Shown piece by piece: positions 27,166-35,249 of a stretch of DNA of 64,000 nt. Numbering within the stretch: the stretch's first letter is position 1; every line of letters begins with the position of its first letter. The stretch is taken from NCBI RefSeq assembly GCF_014236655.1, contig NZ_JACMYG010000006.1, positions 124,001-188,000 of the forward strand, written 5' to 3'. The position numbers and the translations under genes are program-made. The notes under the pieces were generated by a model that ran no database searches, was not told the origin of the DNA, and worked only from the letters and a program-made list of their open reading frames with translations. Origin of the DNA: Pseudomonas kielensis. Lineage in GTDB: Bacteria; Pseudomonadota; Gammaproteobacteria; Pseudomonadales; Pseudomonadaceae.

Positions 27166-29000
27166 CAGACCTCCTGCTTGTCGAGCATTTGCAGCTTGCG
27201 CGCACGACGGATAGTGGCGGCGTCCACGCCTTTTTTGTTGGCCACGTAATCGATGTCGTCTTCATCGAAGGCGGTCAGGTCGCCGAAGGCATTGTGGTCG
27301 AAGCCGGTGGCCGATGGAGCAGGTGCTGCTGGTGCTGGTGCGGCGACGGGGGCAGGCGCTGGCTCGGGGGCCGGGGCGGCTTCCACGGTTGCGGCCACGA
27401 CCTGGGCGACGACAGGGGCAGGGGCGGGTGCTGGAGCGGCGACTGGTGCCGGAGCGGGAGCAACGTAGAAGATCTTCAAGGCGGCGAAGCTCTTTTTGTA
27501 GTCGCTCAGTTCCGGATCGTTGTCATTGATCTGTTCGAAGCGCGGGTTGGCCCTGGCAATCAAGTCGTTGATTTTGTCATCGTCACCCGCATCAATGGCG
27601 GCCTTGAGTTCCTTAACGATCTTGGACATGTAGTCGACGATGACCTGCCGATTCTGCTTGTCGGTTTCTTTTTTGGCGTCTGTTTTTTCCTTGGTCGCCG
27701 CCTTTTCGTCTTCTTGGTGGATGTAAGACTCGAAGGTGCGATTCAGCAGATCGGAGCGCAGTTTTTCCTGGTCGGTGCCGCTGACACGGAACACTTTCAA
27801 TTGCAGGCCTTGCAGCGTACCCAGCGAAGCTTGCGCGTCGTTGGCGACACAGCGGGCTTTGTTGGCGTGATAACGCATGTAGTCATTGGCGCTGGAGAAC
27901 TTGTGGGTCAGCTCCCAGGCCTTGCGCGAATGCGTGCCGGCAAAGCCGAAGATGAACGCCAGGTAAGTGGAGCTCGCCTGAATGAAGATGAACAGCCCGC
28001 TCAAGACGGCAAAGGTCACCAGGGATGCACGGTGCAAGGCATCGATCTGATCCTGCGCCGATTTGCCAGCGGCGTTATCGGACAGTGCCTGCATGTCGTC
28101 CGGCAGCGGAACGCCATCGTTGGCCGGGAAGTCGTCGGCCGACTGGCTCACGGCTGGCGGGTTGGCGATCAGGTCGGTTTCCTGGGCATTGAGGGTTTCA
28201 GTACGGACCCAGAACGCAGCAATGGCCAGGCCGAGGATGAAAATCCCATAACCGATCAGCATGGTGTAGCGCTTGGCCGGCTTGTCGCCGTCCTTGTCCA
28301 CTTTGACCCGGTTGAGCATTTGTTGATATTGCGCGTCTGCGTCATCGATGTTGGTGTTGTCGAGTGTGATGACAGCAGTGCTCATCATGTCGCCACCGGC
28401 ACCGCTGCGACGTAGGTTCTCGTAGGACATGATGTGGTCAACGACGCGGTTTTTGTACAGCGCGCGGCCGGCAAACTCGGACAGGAACAAACCGATAATC
28501 GAAATCACCAGGCCGATGGCGAATGCGCCGGCCAGTGCCGTGTTAGGCGTGGCAAGAGTCAGGGCAAATGGCGCCAGGGCGAAACCGAAGGCCGTGGCTT
28601 CGATCAGCATCAGCACCACGATCAAGGTCCACAGGCCAATCCCTTTCTCGCGACGACCGTCTTCGTGGATCTTGCCCAGGTAGTCCTGGTTGCGGCGGAA
28701 GGCGGCTTCCGACGGTTGGTGTTGACGATAGTAGGCCTCGTAGAACCCACACAACTCCCTCTCAGACGACAGGAAGCCGAGGGGTTTGAGGTTGGTTTCG
28801 CTGGCCTTTTCTTTTTCACCTGGGTTCTTGACCCAGTGGCGAATCCGGCCAAAACCCGGCATGCGAATGCGCAGGTTCATCCACCAGTATTTGAAGGAAG
28901 ACCAGTAAACAATGACCGGAATGGCCATCAGCGTGGTGAACACGACCGGTATGATCACATACCAGTACGCGGTAAAAAACGCGCGGAAAATCTCGAGCAT
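27165..29000 (-). CDS. Polytopic inner-membrane protein with Ala/Pro linker, unknown
   Basis: 611 residues, not recognised. Membrane segments at about 9-33, 120-145, 152-178, 245-265 and 322-345 surround charged cytosolic regions. Residues about 385-460 are highly charged and helical (QEDEKAATKEKTDAKKETDKQ), and about 512-570 form a long Ala/Pro/Val linker (repeats of APAPVAAP). A short C-terminal domain (FGDLTAFDEDDIDYVANKKGVDAATIRRARKLQML) ends it. The linker would let the C-terminal domain reach away from the membrane. It lies 18 bp after the OmpA-lipoprotein gene and is coupled to the vWA-like gene. Confidence 0.65.
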   Translation of the reverse strand: MLEIFRAFFTAYWYVIIPVVFTTLMAIPVIVYWSSFKYWWMNLRIRMPGFGRIRHWVKNPGEKEKASETNLKPLGFLSSERELCGFYEAYYRQHQPSEAAFRRNQDYLGKIHEDGRREKGIGLWTLIVVLMLIEATAFGFALAPFALTLATPNTALAGAFAIGLVISIIGLFLSEFAGRALYKNRVVDHIMSYENLRRSGAGGDMMSTAVITLDNTNIDDADAQYQQMLNRVKVDKDGDKPAKRYTMLIGYGIFILGLAIAAFWVRTETLNAQETDLIANPPAVSQSADDFPANDGVPLPDDMQALSDNAAGKSAQDQIDALHRASLVTFAVLSGLFIFIQASSTYLAFIFGFAGTHSRKAWELTHKFSSANDYMRYHANKARCVANDAQASLGTLQGLQLKVFRVSGTDQEKLRSDLLNRTFESYIHQEDEKAATKEKTDAKKETDKQNRQVIVDYMSKIVKELKAAIDAGDDDKINDLIARANPRFEQINDNDPELSDYKKSFAALKIFYVAPAPAPVAAPAPAPAPVVAQVVAATVEAAPAPEPAPAPVAAPAPAAPAPSATGFDHNAFGDLTAFDEDDIDYVANKKGVDAATIRRARKLQMLDKQEV

Positions 29001-29018
29001 GGGTGGGTTCCTTTCTAC

Positions 29019-30548
29019 TTATCGACGCTTGGGAGTGAACTGAGCGACGTAAGCGTCACCCTGTTTCGGGTAATAGATTTCACCGGCGACCGCATTGCCG
29101 GCGCGTTTGTCGAACACGATGTCGATGCAGCTCAACGGGGCTTTTTGCTGATCGAGTGCGAACACGCGGTACAGAATCTGGCTCTCGCCTTCGTAGGTGT
29201 TGGCCACCGAGGCGTAGCTCGGGCTCTGCTTTTTCTGGGCGCCGGCAAAGTCGGTGATCAATTGCATCTTCGGTGCCTGGGCCACTTTGGCGCCGTCACG
29301 CAGCACGGCAATGGGGCCCACGGCCACGGAGTGACCATTCACCGCAGTGGCCCACGGCTTGCCGTTCAGGCCTGGGAAAAACTCGGTGGTGGCGAATTCC
29401 TTCAGCGGCTTGTCGTCCGCCAGACTCTTGACCTGACCCTCGACACGCGGCAGGTCGGCCACGCAGGAGCTGAGCGGGGCCGCCGCGTTGGCGGTGCCGA
29501 TGATGGCGAACGGCGAGCTTTTCGGCGTGATGCCCATGGCCAACTGCGAGCGGGTATCGGTCACTGGACGGCCACCGAAGTCGACGCCACCCTTGCCGCT
29601 GAGCGGCACATTCGGCGAGCTGTCGACAACCACAGGCGCCTTCACCTCAGGCGTTGCAACTGGCGCGGGGGCCTTGCTCGCAGGTTTGCTGGCCACGACC
29701 GCAGGCTTGCTCGAAGGCTTGGTAGTCGCCGGCTTGGCGGTAGTTGCAGGCGCGGTGCCGTGGGCGAGGTACTTGGCGTTGCTGCGCTCATTGCGCACGC
29801 GCTCCACCAGCAACTGCTCGCTCTGCACTTCGACGAACTCGACACGGCGGTTCTCGGTGCGCCCTTGCTCGGTGGCGTTGTTGGCCAGCGGACGCGATGC
29901 ACCGGCGCCCTGGTAGTAAATGTTCTGACGGGGAATACCGACATCGGCAAGGATCTGGCCTACGGCGCGCGCGCGTTGCTCCGACAGCTTCTGATTAAAA
30001 TCAGCCGAGCCCGTGGCATCGGTATGCCCGACCACCAGGATTTTCTTCGTGGCCGGCGCCTTGTCCGCTTGCTTGTCTGTCAGTGCCGTCGCCAGCGACG
30101 TCAGTTGGCGACGACCGGCCGGGGTCAGCTCTGCCGAACCCACGGCAAACATCTCCGAGGACTGGACCTGGGCTTCAACCCCAACGGCTTGCAACTTCGG
30201 CGCGGCGCTCGGCGTGGCGGCGACATTGGCGTTCAACTCATTGACCTGCATCACCAGGCCTTCCTGCTTGGCCACGGCCTGCAGTTTCTGCACCCGGTCG
30301 CGGTACAGCAGGGCCACACCACAACCGGCACCTGCGCCAGCGGTCCCGGCGACCACCATGTCCTTGCCGTCGCCTTTGGTCAGTACCACGACAGCCACAC
30401 CCACCAACGCACCCACGGCGGCGCCCGTCATACAGGCAGTGGTTCCCGACGACTCGCCCATGTAATTGTCGATCTGCGCACAACCACTCAGGCCGACCGC
30501 TACCGCCACCGCAAGGGCCGTAGGTTTCACTCTTCCATTTACACGCAT
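29019..30548 (-). CDS. OmpA-family lipoprotein with long C-terminal extension
   Basis: 509 residues from ATG 30548 (AAGGA 8 bases upstream). Lipobox VGLSGC gives an acylated Cys at about 23. A short glycine-rich hydrophobic segment (TGAAVGALVGVAVVVLTKG) follows, then an OmpA C-terminal domain (about 115-240; GSAELTPAGRRQL, VVGHTDATGSADFNQKLSEQRARAVGQIL, NRRVEF), which binds peptidoglycan. After an Ala/Lys/Thr/Pro linker comes a second domain of about 190 residues (LSSCVADLPRVEGQVKSLADDK..) that I do not recognise. First gene of the four-gene group; it would anchor the complex to the wall or outer membrane. Confidence 0.8.
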   Translation of the reverse strand: MRVNGRVKPTALAVAVAVGLSGCAQIDNYMGESSGTTACMTGAAVGALVGVAVVVLTKGDGKDMVVAGTAGAGAGCGVALLYRDRVQKLQAVAKQEGLVMQVNELNANVAATPSAAPKLQAVGVEAQVQSSEMFAVGSAELTPAGRRQLTSLATALTDKQADKAPATKKILVVGHTDATGSADFNQKLSEQRARAVGQILADVGIPRQNIYYQGAGASRPLANNATEQGRTENRRVEFVEVQSEQLLVERVRNERSNAKYLAHGTAPATTAKPATTKPSSKPAVVASKPASKAPAPVATPEVKAPVVVDSSPNVPLSGKGGVDFGGRPVTDTRSQLAMGITPKSSPFAIIGTANAAAPLSSCVADLPRVEGQVKSLADDKPLKEFATTEFFPGLNGKPWATAVNGHSVAVGPIAVLRDGAKVAQAPKMQLITDFAGAQKKQSPSYASVANTYEGESQILYRVFALDQQKAPLSCIDIVFDKRAGNAVAGEIYYPKQGDAYVAQFTPKRR

Positions 30549-31052
30549 GCCAATGTCCTTTTCCCCATTCCTTAACCCGCCCATCAGACGGAAATTCTTG
30601 TCAGCCCAGCAGCTGAATGAGTGACGCCCCGCAGGCAACTGAAAATCGCCGCGGGGCTTGTTGATCGATCGCAGTGCGCGTTCTCGAAAACCTGCGGCCA
30701 CAAACGACAGGCGCGCAAAAGCCCGAGCCGCGTGCAGTGCGCAGGACTCCAGGCAAACAGGTGATGCAGTGACCCAGGCAAAAGCCCATGGAGGGGAATA
30801 TCCGTATAAGTGCCAGGCGTTAAAGGCCGGGACGTCCGTGTTCGTAGGTGCCGCTGTGAGGCGACAAATCTAGCACACCAGGGCCGTCAGCCATGGGATC
30901 GAGGGTAATGGGCACATGATAGTGGGAAAATGAACAATAGTGGCATTGTGATATGTTGAAAAACGACAAATCTGACTTTTGACAGGCTTTTTGGGTTGGG
31001 GGGCGAGGGCGCAGGGGGGGGCAGAGATTTTGAAAGCCTTCTCTGGAGCCTT
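30549..31052. other. Gene-free stretch between the OmpA group and the island
   Basis: About 500 bp without a supported gene. It presumably contains the promoter of the four-gene group (on the - strand near 30600-30900) and ends at the left attachment-site repeat. A G-rich tract (GGGTTGGGGGGCGAGGG, 30992-31008) precedes the repeat. Confidence 0.5.
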
Positions 31053-31077
31053 GTATGGTGCGGCACCAAGAGTCGAA
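31053..31077 (-). repeat. Left attachment-site repeat (degenerate tRNA-Thr 3' end)
   Basis: GTATGGTG followed by CGGCACCA, A and GAGTCGAA matches the 3' end of tRNA-Thr at 38153-38178 except for one missing C and one G-to-A change. This is what remains when an element integrates into a tRNA 3' end and displaces the original end. It marks the left border of the 7.1-kb island. Confidence 0.75.
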
Positions 31078-31257
31078 TAAGAGTCTAACTATTTGATATC
31101 GGTTGAATTTGATTTTTGCAGGTTATATTACTATCCCTTGGGGTATCCTTAAGGGCAAAACTCGTAGTTAACAAACTCAATAACTGCATCGTAGGCTCCA
31201 CAATCAAAGCTGAAGCTTTAGGCTGGATATGGTCGCCCCCCAAACAGCCCCTTCGAG

Positions 31258-31542
31258 TCACGGACACTCAGGCAAACTTAGCAAATTGTTTGGTTGCTCC
31301 CCATCATTTTCAGTTTTTAGATATTTATGGCCGGCAGCACTGGTCGCAATGGTAACCCAAACTGATTTTCCTCCGGCACTGACATAGAATCGCCATTTTC
31401 GAGACTCTATGCCATCTATTGCCACGTTAAGAGTGATTCTCCAGCGTGTACCATCTGCATTCAAACCGCCTACTGATGTGATGCGCTCGTGAGCGCTCAT
31501 ACGGTCTGATTTCCTGATGCACATGATTTGGTGATCTGACAT
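31258..31542 (-). CDS. DUF3892 family protein
   Basis: 94 residues. Start at ATG 31542 is fixed by GGAGG five bases upstream. The pattern [12 protein letters not shown]...[19 protein letters not shown] and [45 protein letters not shown] is that of DUF3892, a small beta-rich family often carried on mobile elements. No function is established. It is the first gene inside the left island border. Confidence 0.75.
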   Translation of the reverse strand: MSDHQIMCIRKSDRMSAHERITSVGGLNADGTRWRITLNVAIDGIESRKWRFYVSAGGKSVWVTIATSAAGHKYLKTENDGEQPNNLLSLPECP

Positions 31543-31699
31543 AACAACCTCCGTTGTCGTTTGCCTGGCTTGCGTTGTCTGAATGAGGTGGCAGTGGAAT
31601 ACTGCTCCCCAAAAGTAGCAGTACTCAAGTACAATGTCGAGGGCGTGCCCCAATTTAATATGTTGCTTGTTTGGTGTGGAATAATATTTCTGCGGCATA

Positions 31700-32041
31700 A
31701 CTGGATATTTATAGGTTGCTAGAGTTACTACTTAATTGAGTAATTTTGTTGATTTTATTTATAAGTATAAGCAAGCTGACTCTGATAAAAGACTGTAAGG
31801 GATATGAGAGGATGAGCCCTTGGCTAAATAGGTGTGGGCAGTTTCTGCTGATATACGGGGCGTTGACTCAGCAGAGAGGGGTGTGTTTATTATTATTCGT
31901 TGTTTGAGTAGTAGTGGGTCGAGCAGGTCAAATGAGCGTGAATTTTACGGTAATATTTTCGTAAGCAAACATGGCCATCATAATTTGTAAGGTGGCAGGG
32001 CTCGCGCGGAAAGTTTGCGGTTATCTAAGATTTTCCTTACG
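31700..32041. other. AT-rich gene-free stretch in the island
   Basis: About 340 bp, very AT-rich, without a convincing reading frame. It separates the DUF3892 gene from the P-loop gene and probably contains the DUF3892 promoter (- strand). Confidence 0.5.
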
Positions 32042-32557
32042 TCATAATATTTTACTGGTGATTGATTCGGCGGCGTATTGCTCATCTAAAATTATTACAT
32101 GCTCCTTCCCGTATGCTTCAATTAGATGGTCGACTGCTTTCGTTTGTAGTTCAGATATTTTTTCTGTTGTGGTGATTTTACGTTGTTTTGACTTATCGTT
32201 CATTCGTCTCCGCAAAATCTCAGAGGGGCATGCATGGATAAAAAATATTACGTCAGCTTTTATTTGTTTCAGTAGCGTTGTCTCGACCCAAAATTCCGAA
32301 GTGTTAGTTTCTATCACGGCGTGAAATTCAACTATGGTATTTGTGTGTTTTGCTTTTAACTTTTCGTAAGCCATTATCAATAGATCTTGGTTTTGTGAAA
32401 GACCTTTTGTTTCTAATGAATTCAGTTCGACGGGGCGCCCTTCCTCTTTTAGTAGTTTAGAGGCCGAAGTGCCATAATATTTTGGGTGAAGAGATGTTAG
32501 CTGGTTAGTGAGTGAGGTTTTTCCGGAGCCGGATAATCCAAAAATTGCAATATGCAT
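32042..32557 (-). CDS. P-loop nucleotide kinase-like protein
   Basis: 171 residues. The N-terminus MHIAIFGLSGSGKTS is a perfect Walker A (GLSGSGKTS, about 7-15). IVEFHAVIETN and DVIFFIHACPSEILRRRM resemble the substrate/lid region of small AAA_33/adenylate-kinase-like kinases that phosphorylate nucleotides or other small molecules. Codon use is AT-rich, unlike the core. It follows the ASCH gene by 9 bp on the same strand, so the two are co-transcribed. Confidence 0.72.
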   Translation of the reverse strand: MHIAIFGLSGSGKTSLTNQLTSLHPKYYGTSASKLLKEEGRPVELNSLETKGLSQNQDLLIMAYEKLKAKHTNTIVEFHAVIETNTSEFWVETTLLKQIKADVIFFIHACPSEILRRRMNDKSKQRKITTTEKISELQTKAVDHLIEAYGKEHVIILDEQYAAESITSKIL

Positions 32558-32566
32558 ATCACTCTC

Positions 32567-32977
32567 TCAGTCAAACAAGTTAAGAATGGTTCTTCGTTCC
32601 GCATAGCAATATGATTGAGGTGGCGTGATGCCTGCTTTGCGTAAGCTCAGCAAAGGGATTTTTCTTTCATATTCAATCACATCAGTTAGGTGGATTGCAT
32701 AAGCCTTTTTGTGGTGTGAGAAATAAGCATCATAATCTTCTTCTGAAATACACGCTTTTTCTATAGCTAAGGCTTTTATTTCAGTTGGACTGCCAGTTTG
32801 GGTAAATGCTATTGTAGCTTCCCCTGATAGCATTTTTACGGGAGAGCTAGAGTAGATATATATTTGTTTACCAGTCCTAAACTCGGATCCAATTTTTTTG
32901 CGAAGCTCTACTGTTTTAGCTCCGCTAAAAATTAATGAGCTATAATGAGGTTTGATGCTTATAATGATTTCTCTCAT
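32567..32977 (-). CDS. ASCH-domain protein
   Basis: 136 residues. Residues 1-100 fit the ASCH fold, an RNA/nucleotide-binding beta barrel related to PUA: MREIIISIKPHYSSLIFSGAKTVELRKKIGSEFRTGKQIYIYSSSPVKMLSGEATI, including the GxKxxExR-like GAKTVELRKK signature. ASCH proteins are often phage- or island-borne and sometimes sit beside acetyltransferases. It is divergent from the 376-residue gene with only 30 bp between the two starts. Confidence 0.75.
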   Translation of the reverse strand: MREIIISIKPHYSSLIFSGAKTVELRKKIGSEFRTGKQIYIYSSSPVKMLSGEATIAFTQTGSPTEIKALAIEKACISEEDYDAYFSHHKKAYAIHLTDVIEYERKIPLLSLRKAGITPPQSYCYAERRTILNLFD

Positions 32978-33007
32978 GGCAATTCTTGTCTTTAAGGAAT
33001 AGGGTGT

Positions 33008-34138
33008 ATGGCTAAAAGCCTAGCGTTTTGGCTTGAAGGAATCAAGGGGGCTAAACCCGATATCGATTTGCATGTAAATTATTGGTTGCTGCATCAGAAT
33101 ACTGATCGTGAGCTAAGTTATTTAGATATTGGGGTGAAATTTCAGGGGTTGCATGATGTTCGAGGGAAAGACAAAGGCTCGATAAATATATATTTCCCTT
33201 TTAAAGTCAATAAAGAAAATTACTATCCCAATTTGGGAGAGCTCGTGTGTTCGCGGACGGACTTGATCCAGACAATATTTAATTCTCGACACAAATCTAC
33301 AGTAAACAGCTCAAATACCTCAGTTGATATTGAATTCGAGAGCGAAAAAGAGGGCGTTTTACGCGTCTTTACTCAAATCTCATGCAGTCCAGAAAATGGT
33401 GGTGTGAGAATAGTAGATACGGATGAGGGATCTACTCTGCTATTCCCTCTCAAGTTATTCAACACGACCAGGAAGGTTGCTACTAATTTTGGTTCAGAAT
33501 CTGAGTCTCTTCCAGGCTATATTAGATTCAGGATTAAACTAAATTCGAATGAAACTAAAGTTATATCGCAAAGCTATAAGCATACCGATAGCATTATACT
33601 CAGTCGGCTTGAGTCTACTGAAATTGTAGATTTTCGATTGAACGAAGTTAGAGATTTGCCTGGGATAATTCAGTCCAAAGATCTAATCGGAGCGGGTATA
33701 AAGAATATTCATTTCTTTTTGATTAGGGAGGTCGATTCTGAATATAAACAAGCACATGCTAATTTTCATAGATGCAGATTGTTGGAAAAGGAATTGTGGA
33801 ATGAGTATCTAAGTCTAGATCTCAAGGAGAATATGGCTCCTAAACAAATGTTAATTTACCACTGGAAGGAATCAGGCAAAAAGCTGGAAATTGCAAGTAG
33901 GAAAAAGAAGCCTGCCCCTAAAGAGGCTTATGCATCTATAGAAAAGTTTACAGCTTTTGCTAAGTTTAGCAAGATAACTGTAACTTATAAAAATCTTTTA
34001 TTGTTTGTGATGTTTGCTCTGCTCATAGGAGCCGTGTCTGGTGCGATGGGGAATGTCCTTTATAATTTTGTACGTGATGCTGGTGGAGCTTTTTTAAATT
34101 ACGTTAGTTATTTCTATGGGCTTCATGTAAGCAAATAA
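33008..34138 (+). CDS. Unknown protein with C-terminal membrane anchor
   Basis: 376 residues, no recognised domain. The first 250 residues look beta-rich and soluble (YLDIGVKFQGLHDV, GSINIYFPFKV, VDIEFESEKEGVLRVFTQIS), then a helical segment with a Lys-rich stretch (SRKKKPAPKE). A single strong hydrophobic helix at about 334-358 (NLLLFVMFALLIGAVSGAMG) is followed by only some 18 residues, so it looks tail-anchored. AGGG lies 6 bases before ATG 33008. AT-rich codon use. The anchor plus a cytosolic sensor-like part is a layout seen in membrane-disrupting defence effectors, but that is inference. Confidence 0.6.
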   Translation: MAKSLAFWLEGIKGAKPDIDLHVNYWLLHQNTDRELSYLDIGVKFQGLHDVRGKDKGSINIYFPFKVNKENYYPNLGELVCSRTDLIQTIFNSRHKSTVNSSNTSVDIEFESEKEGVLRVFTQISCSPENGGVRIVDTDEGSTLLFPLKLFNTTRKVATNFGSESESLPGYIRFRIKLNSNETKVISQSYKHTDSIILSRLESTEIVDFRLNEVRDLPGIIQSKDLIGAGIKNIHFFLIREVDSEYKQAHANFHRCRLLEKELWNEYLSLDLKENMAPKQMLIYHWKESGKKLEIASRKKKPAPKEAYASIEKFTAFAKFSKITVTYKNLLLFVMFALLIGAVSGAMGNVLYNFVRDAGGAFLNYVSYFYGLHVSK

Positions 34139-34202
34139 CCTTGCTTGTTTAAAATTCTTGCAAAAACCACTGAAAATGCTAAAATGCACGAATAGAGGTA
34201 TT

Positions 34203-34691
34203 ATGTTAGGGGATAGGGAAATGATTGCAATTATAATGAAGCCGGCCATACGCTATAAGCTATTTAGCGAGATGAGTGTGGATTTCATATTTCTTGCAAA
34301 GCACCTCTCGGCAGTCGCAGGTCTTTATCCAGGATTTAAAGAGTGGCTTTACTTTACATTTAAGCCTGAGTTTGCACGGGGCGTTCGTGAAGTTATAGTC
34401 GCCTATAGCGGTAATGAAATCGCTGGCTTGGCGCTGTTGAAGCGTACAAGTGTTGAGAATAAAATTTGTACTTTCTACGTGTTCCCTTCCTTTCGCGATA
34501 ACGATATAGGTAAGGACTTAATTGATAGGTCGATTTCATTTTTAGATAATGGTCGTGAGATGATGATTTCCGTGTCTGAAGAGCGGGAAGCTGAGTTATT
34601 TCCTCTTTTAAGAAAATCGGGCTTTAAGTTGCACTATAAAATCGAAGATTTATATAGGATTGGAAAATCTGAAAGTTTTTACCGGCTCTAG
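34203..34691 (+). CDS. GNAT-family acetyltransferase
   Basis: 162 residues from ATG 34203 (AGAGG four bases upstream; ATG 34221 is also possible). It contains the GNAT core: EVIVAYSGNEIAGLALLKR, then NKICTFYVFPSFRDNDIGKDLIDRSISFL, where the acetyl-CoA-binding Q/RxxGxG/A motif is replaced by RDNDIG. Small GNATs occur as tRNA-acetylating toxins and as modification enzymes; no antitoxin of the usual kind lies upstream. It lies 64 bp after the anchored protein on the same strand and ends at a terminator. Confidence 0.72.
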   Translation: MLGDREMIAIIMKPAIRYKLFSEMSVDFIFLAKHLSAVAGLYPGFKEWLYFTFKPEFARGVREVIVAYSGNEIAGLALLKRTSVENKICTFYVFPSFRDNDIGKDLIDRSISFLDNGREMMISVSEEREAELFPLLRKSGFKLHYKIEDLYRIGKSESFYRL

Positions 34692-34701
34692 TATCAAACA
34701 T

Positions 34702-34748
34702 AAAATAAAATCCCGTATTGCTTTTTGCGTTACGGGATTTTTATTTTA
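34702..34748. terminator. Terminator after the GNAT gene
   Basis: AAAATAAAATCCCGTA ... TACGGGATTTTTATTTTA, a long AT-flanked stem with a short GC core, closing the + strand genes of the AT-rich cassette. Confidence 0.8.
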
Positions 34749-34973
34749 TGGTGGGTGATATTTGCTTGTCGTTTCTTGGCGATCAATCTATAAAGATAAA
34801 TTTTCAGTGTTGGTGCTGAATGAAAACTGATTCGACTGGAAATTTATCCATGGCGGATTTCTGATTTTTACATCAGCAGATGTGAATAAGCCTAGCAGCT
34901 GTATTCCGGTGGAAAAGGCGTTAAGCTCCGCCGTATGTAGGCGTGCAGTAGGGTATTTATTGTGCAGATTTGG

Positions 34974-35249
34974 CTAGCGTTGAAAACTCCAAAATTTTCC
35001 TAGGCGCAGAGTGATAAGGTTTGTGGTCAGCAGGTAGTAGTAGCGCGTCGATTTCGAGCTAGAGTTCATGTGGTGGTTTAAAAACCAAGCGAGATGTTTT
35101 CTGTGCCATGTCCATGGATTATCTCGGTTCCAGCGTTCAAAAATGGCTGCTTGAATAGTCTTGGCTTGGTGGATGTGACGTTCGCGTGTGGCATGTGCTC
35201 CAGTCAGTGCTCCAGCCAAGAAGATCTCCATATCGAATGGTTTATTCAT
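34974..35249 (-). CDS. Small partner gene of the island recombinase
   Basis: 91 residues, starting in an ATGA overlap with the recombinase stop, so it is translationally coupled. The sequence is basic and aromatic-rich (ERWNRDNPWTWHRKHLAWFLNHHMN, STRYYYLLTTNLITLRLGK) and reads like a SAM-like helical DNA-binding segment similar to the core-binding domain of tyrosine recombinases. I do not know a named family. It could be a recombination directionality factor or an accessory core-binding subunit. No membrane segment. Confidence 0.6.
   Translation of the reverse strand: MNKPFDMEIFLAGALTGAHATRERHIHQAKTIQAAIFERWNRDNPWTWHRKHLAWFLNHHMNSSSKSTRYYYLLTTNLITLRLGKFWSFQR

Noticed and set aside
28434..30575. 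713-codon open frame antisense to the OmpA lipoprotein
   Set aside because: Arg/His/Gly-rich shadow; the - strand gene has a lipobox and an OmpA domain.
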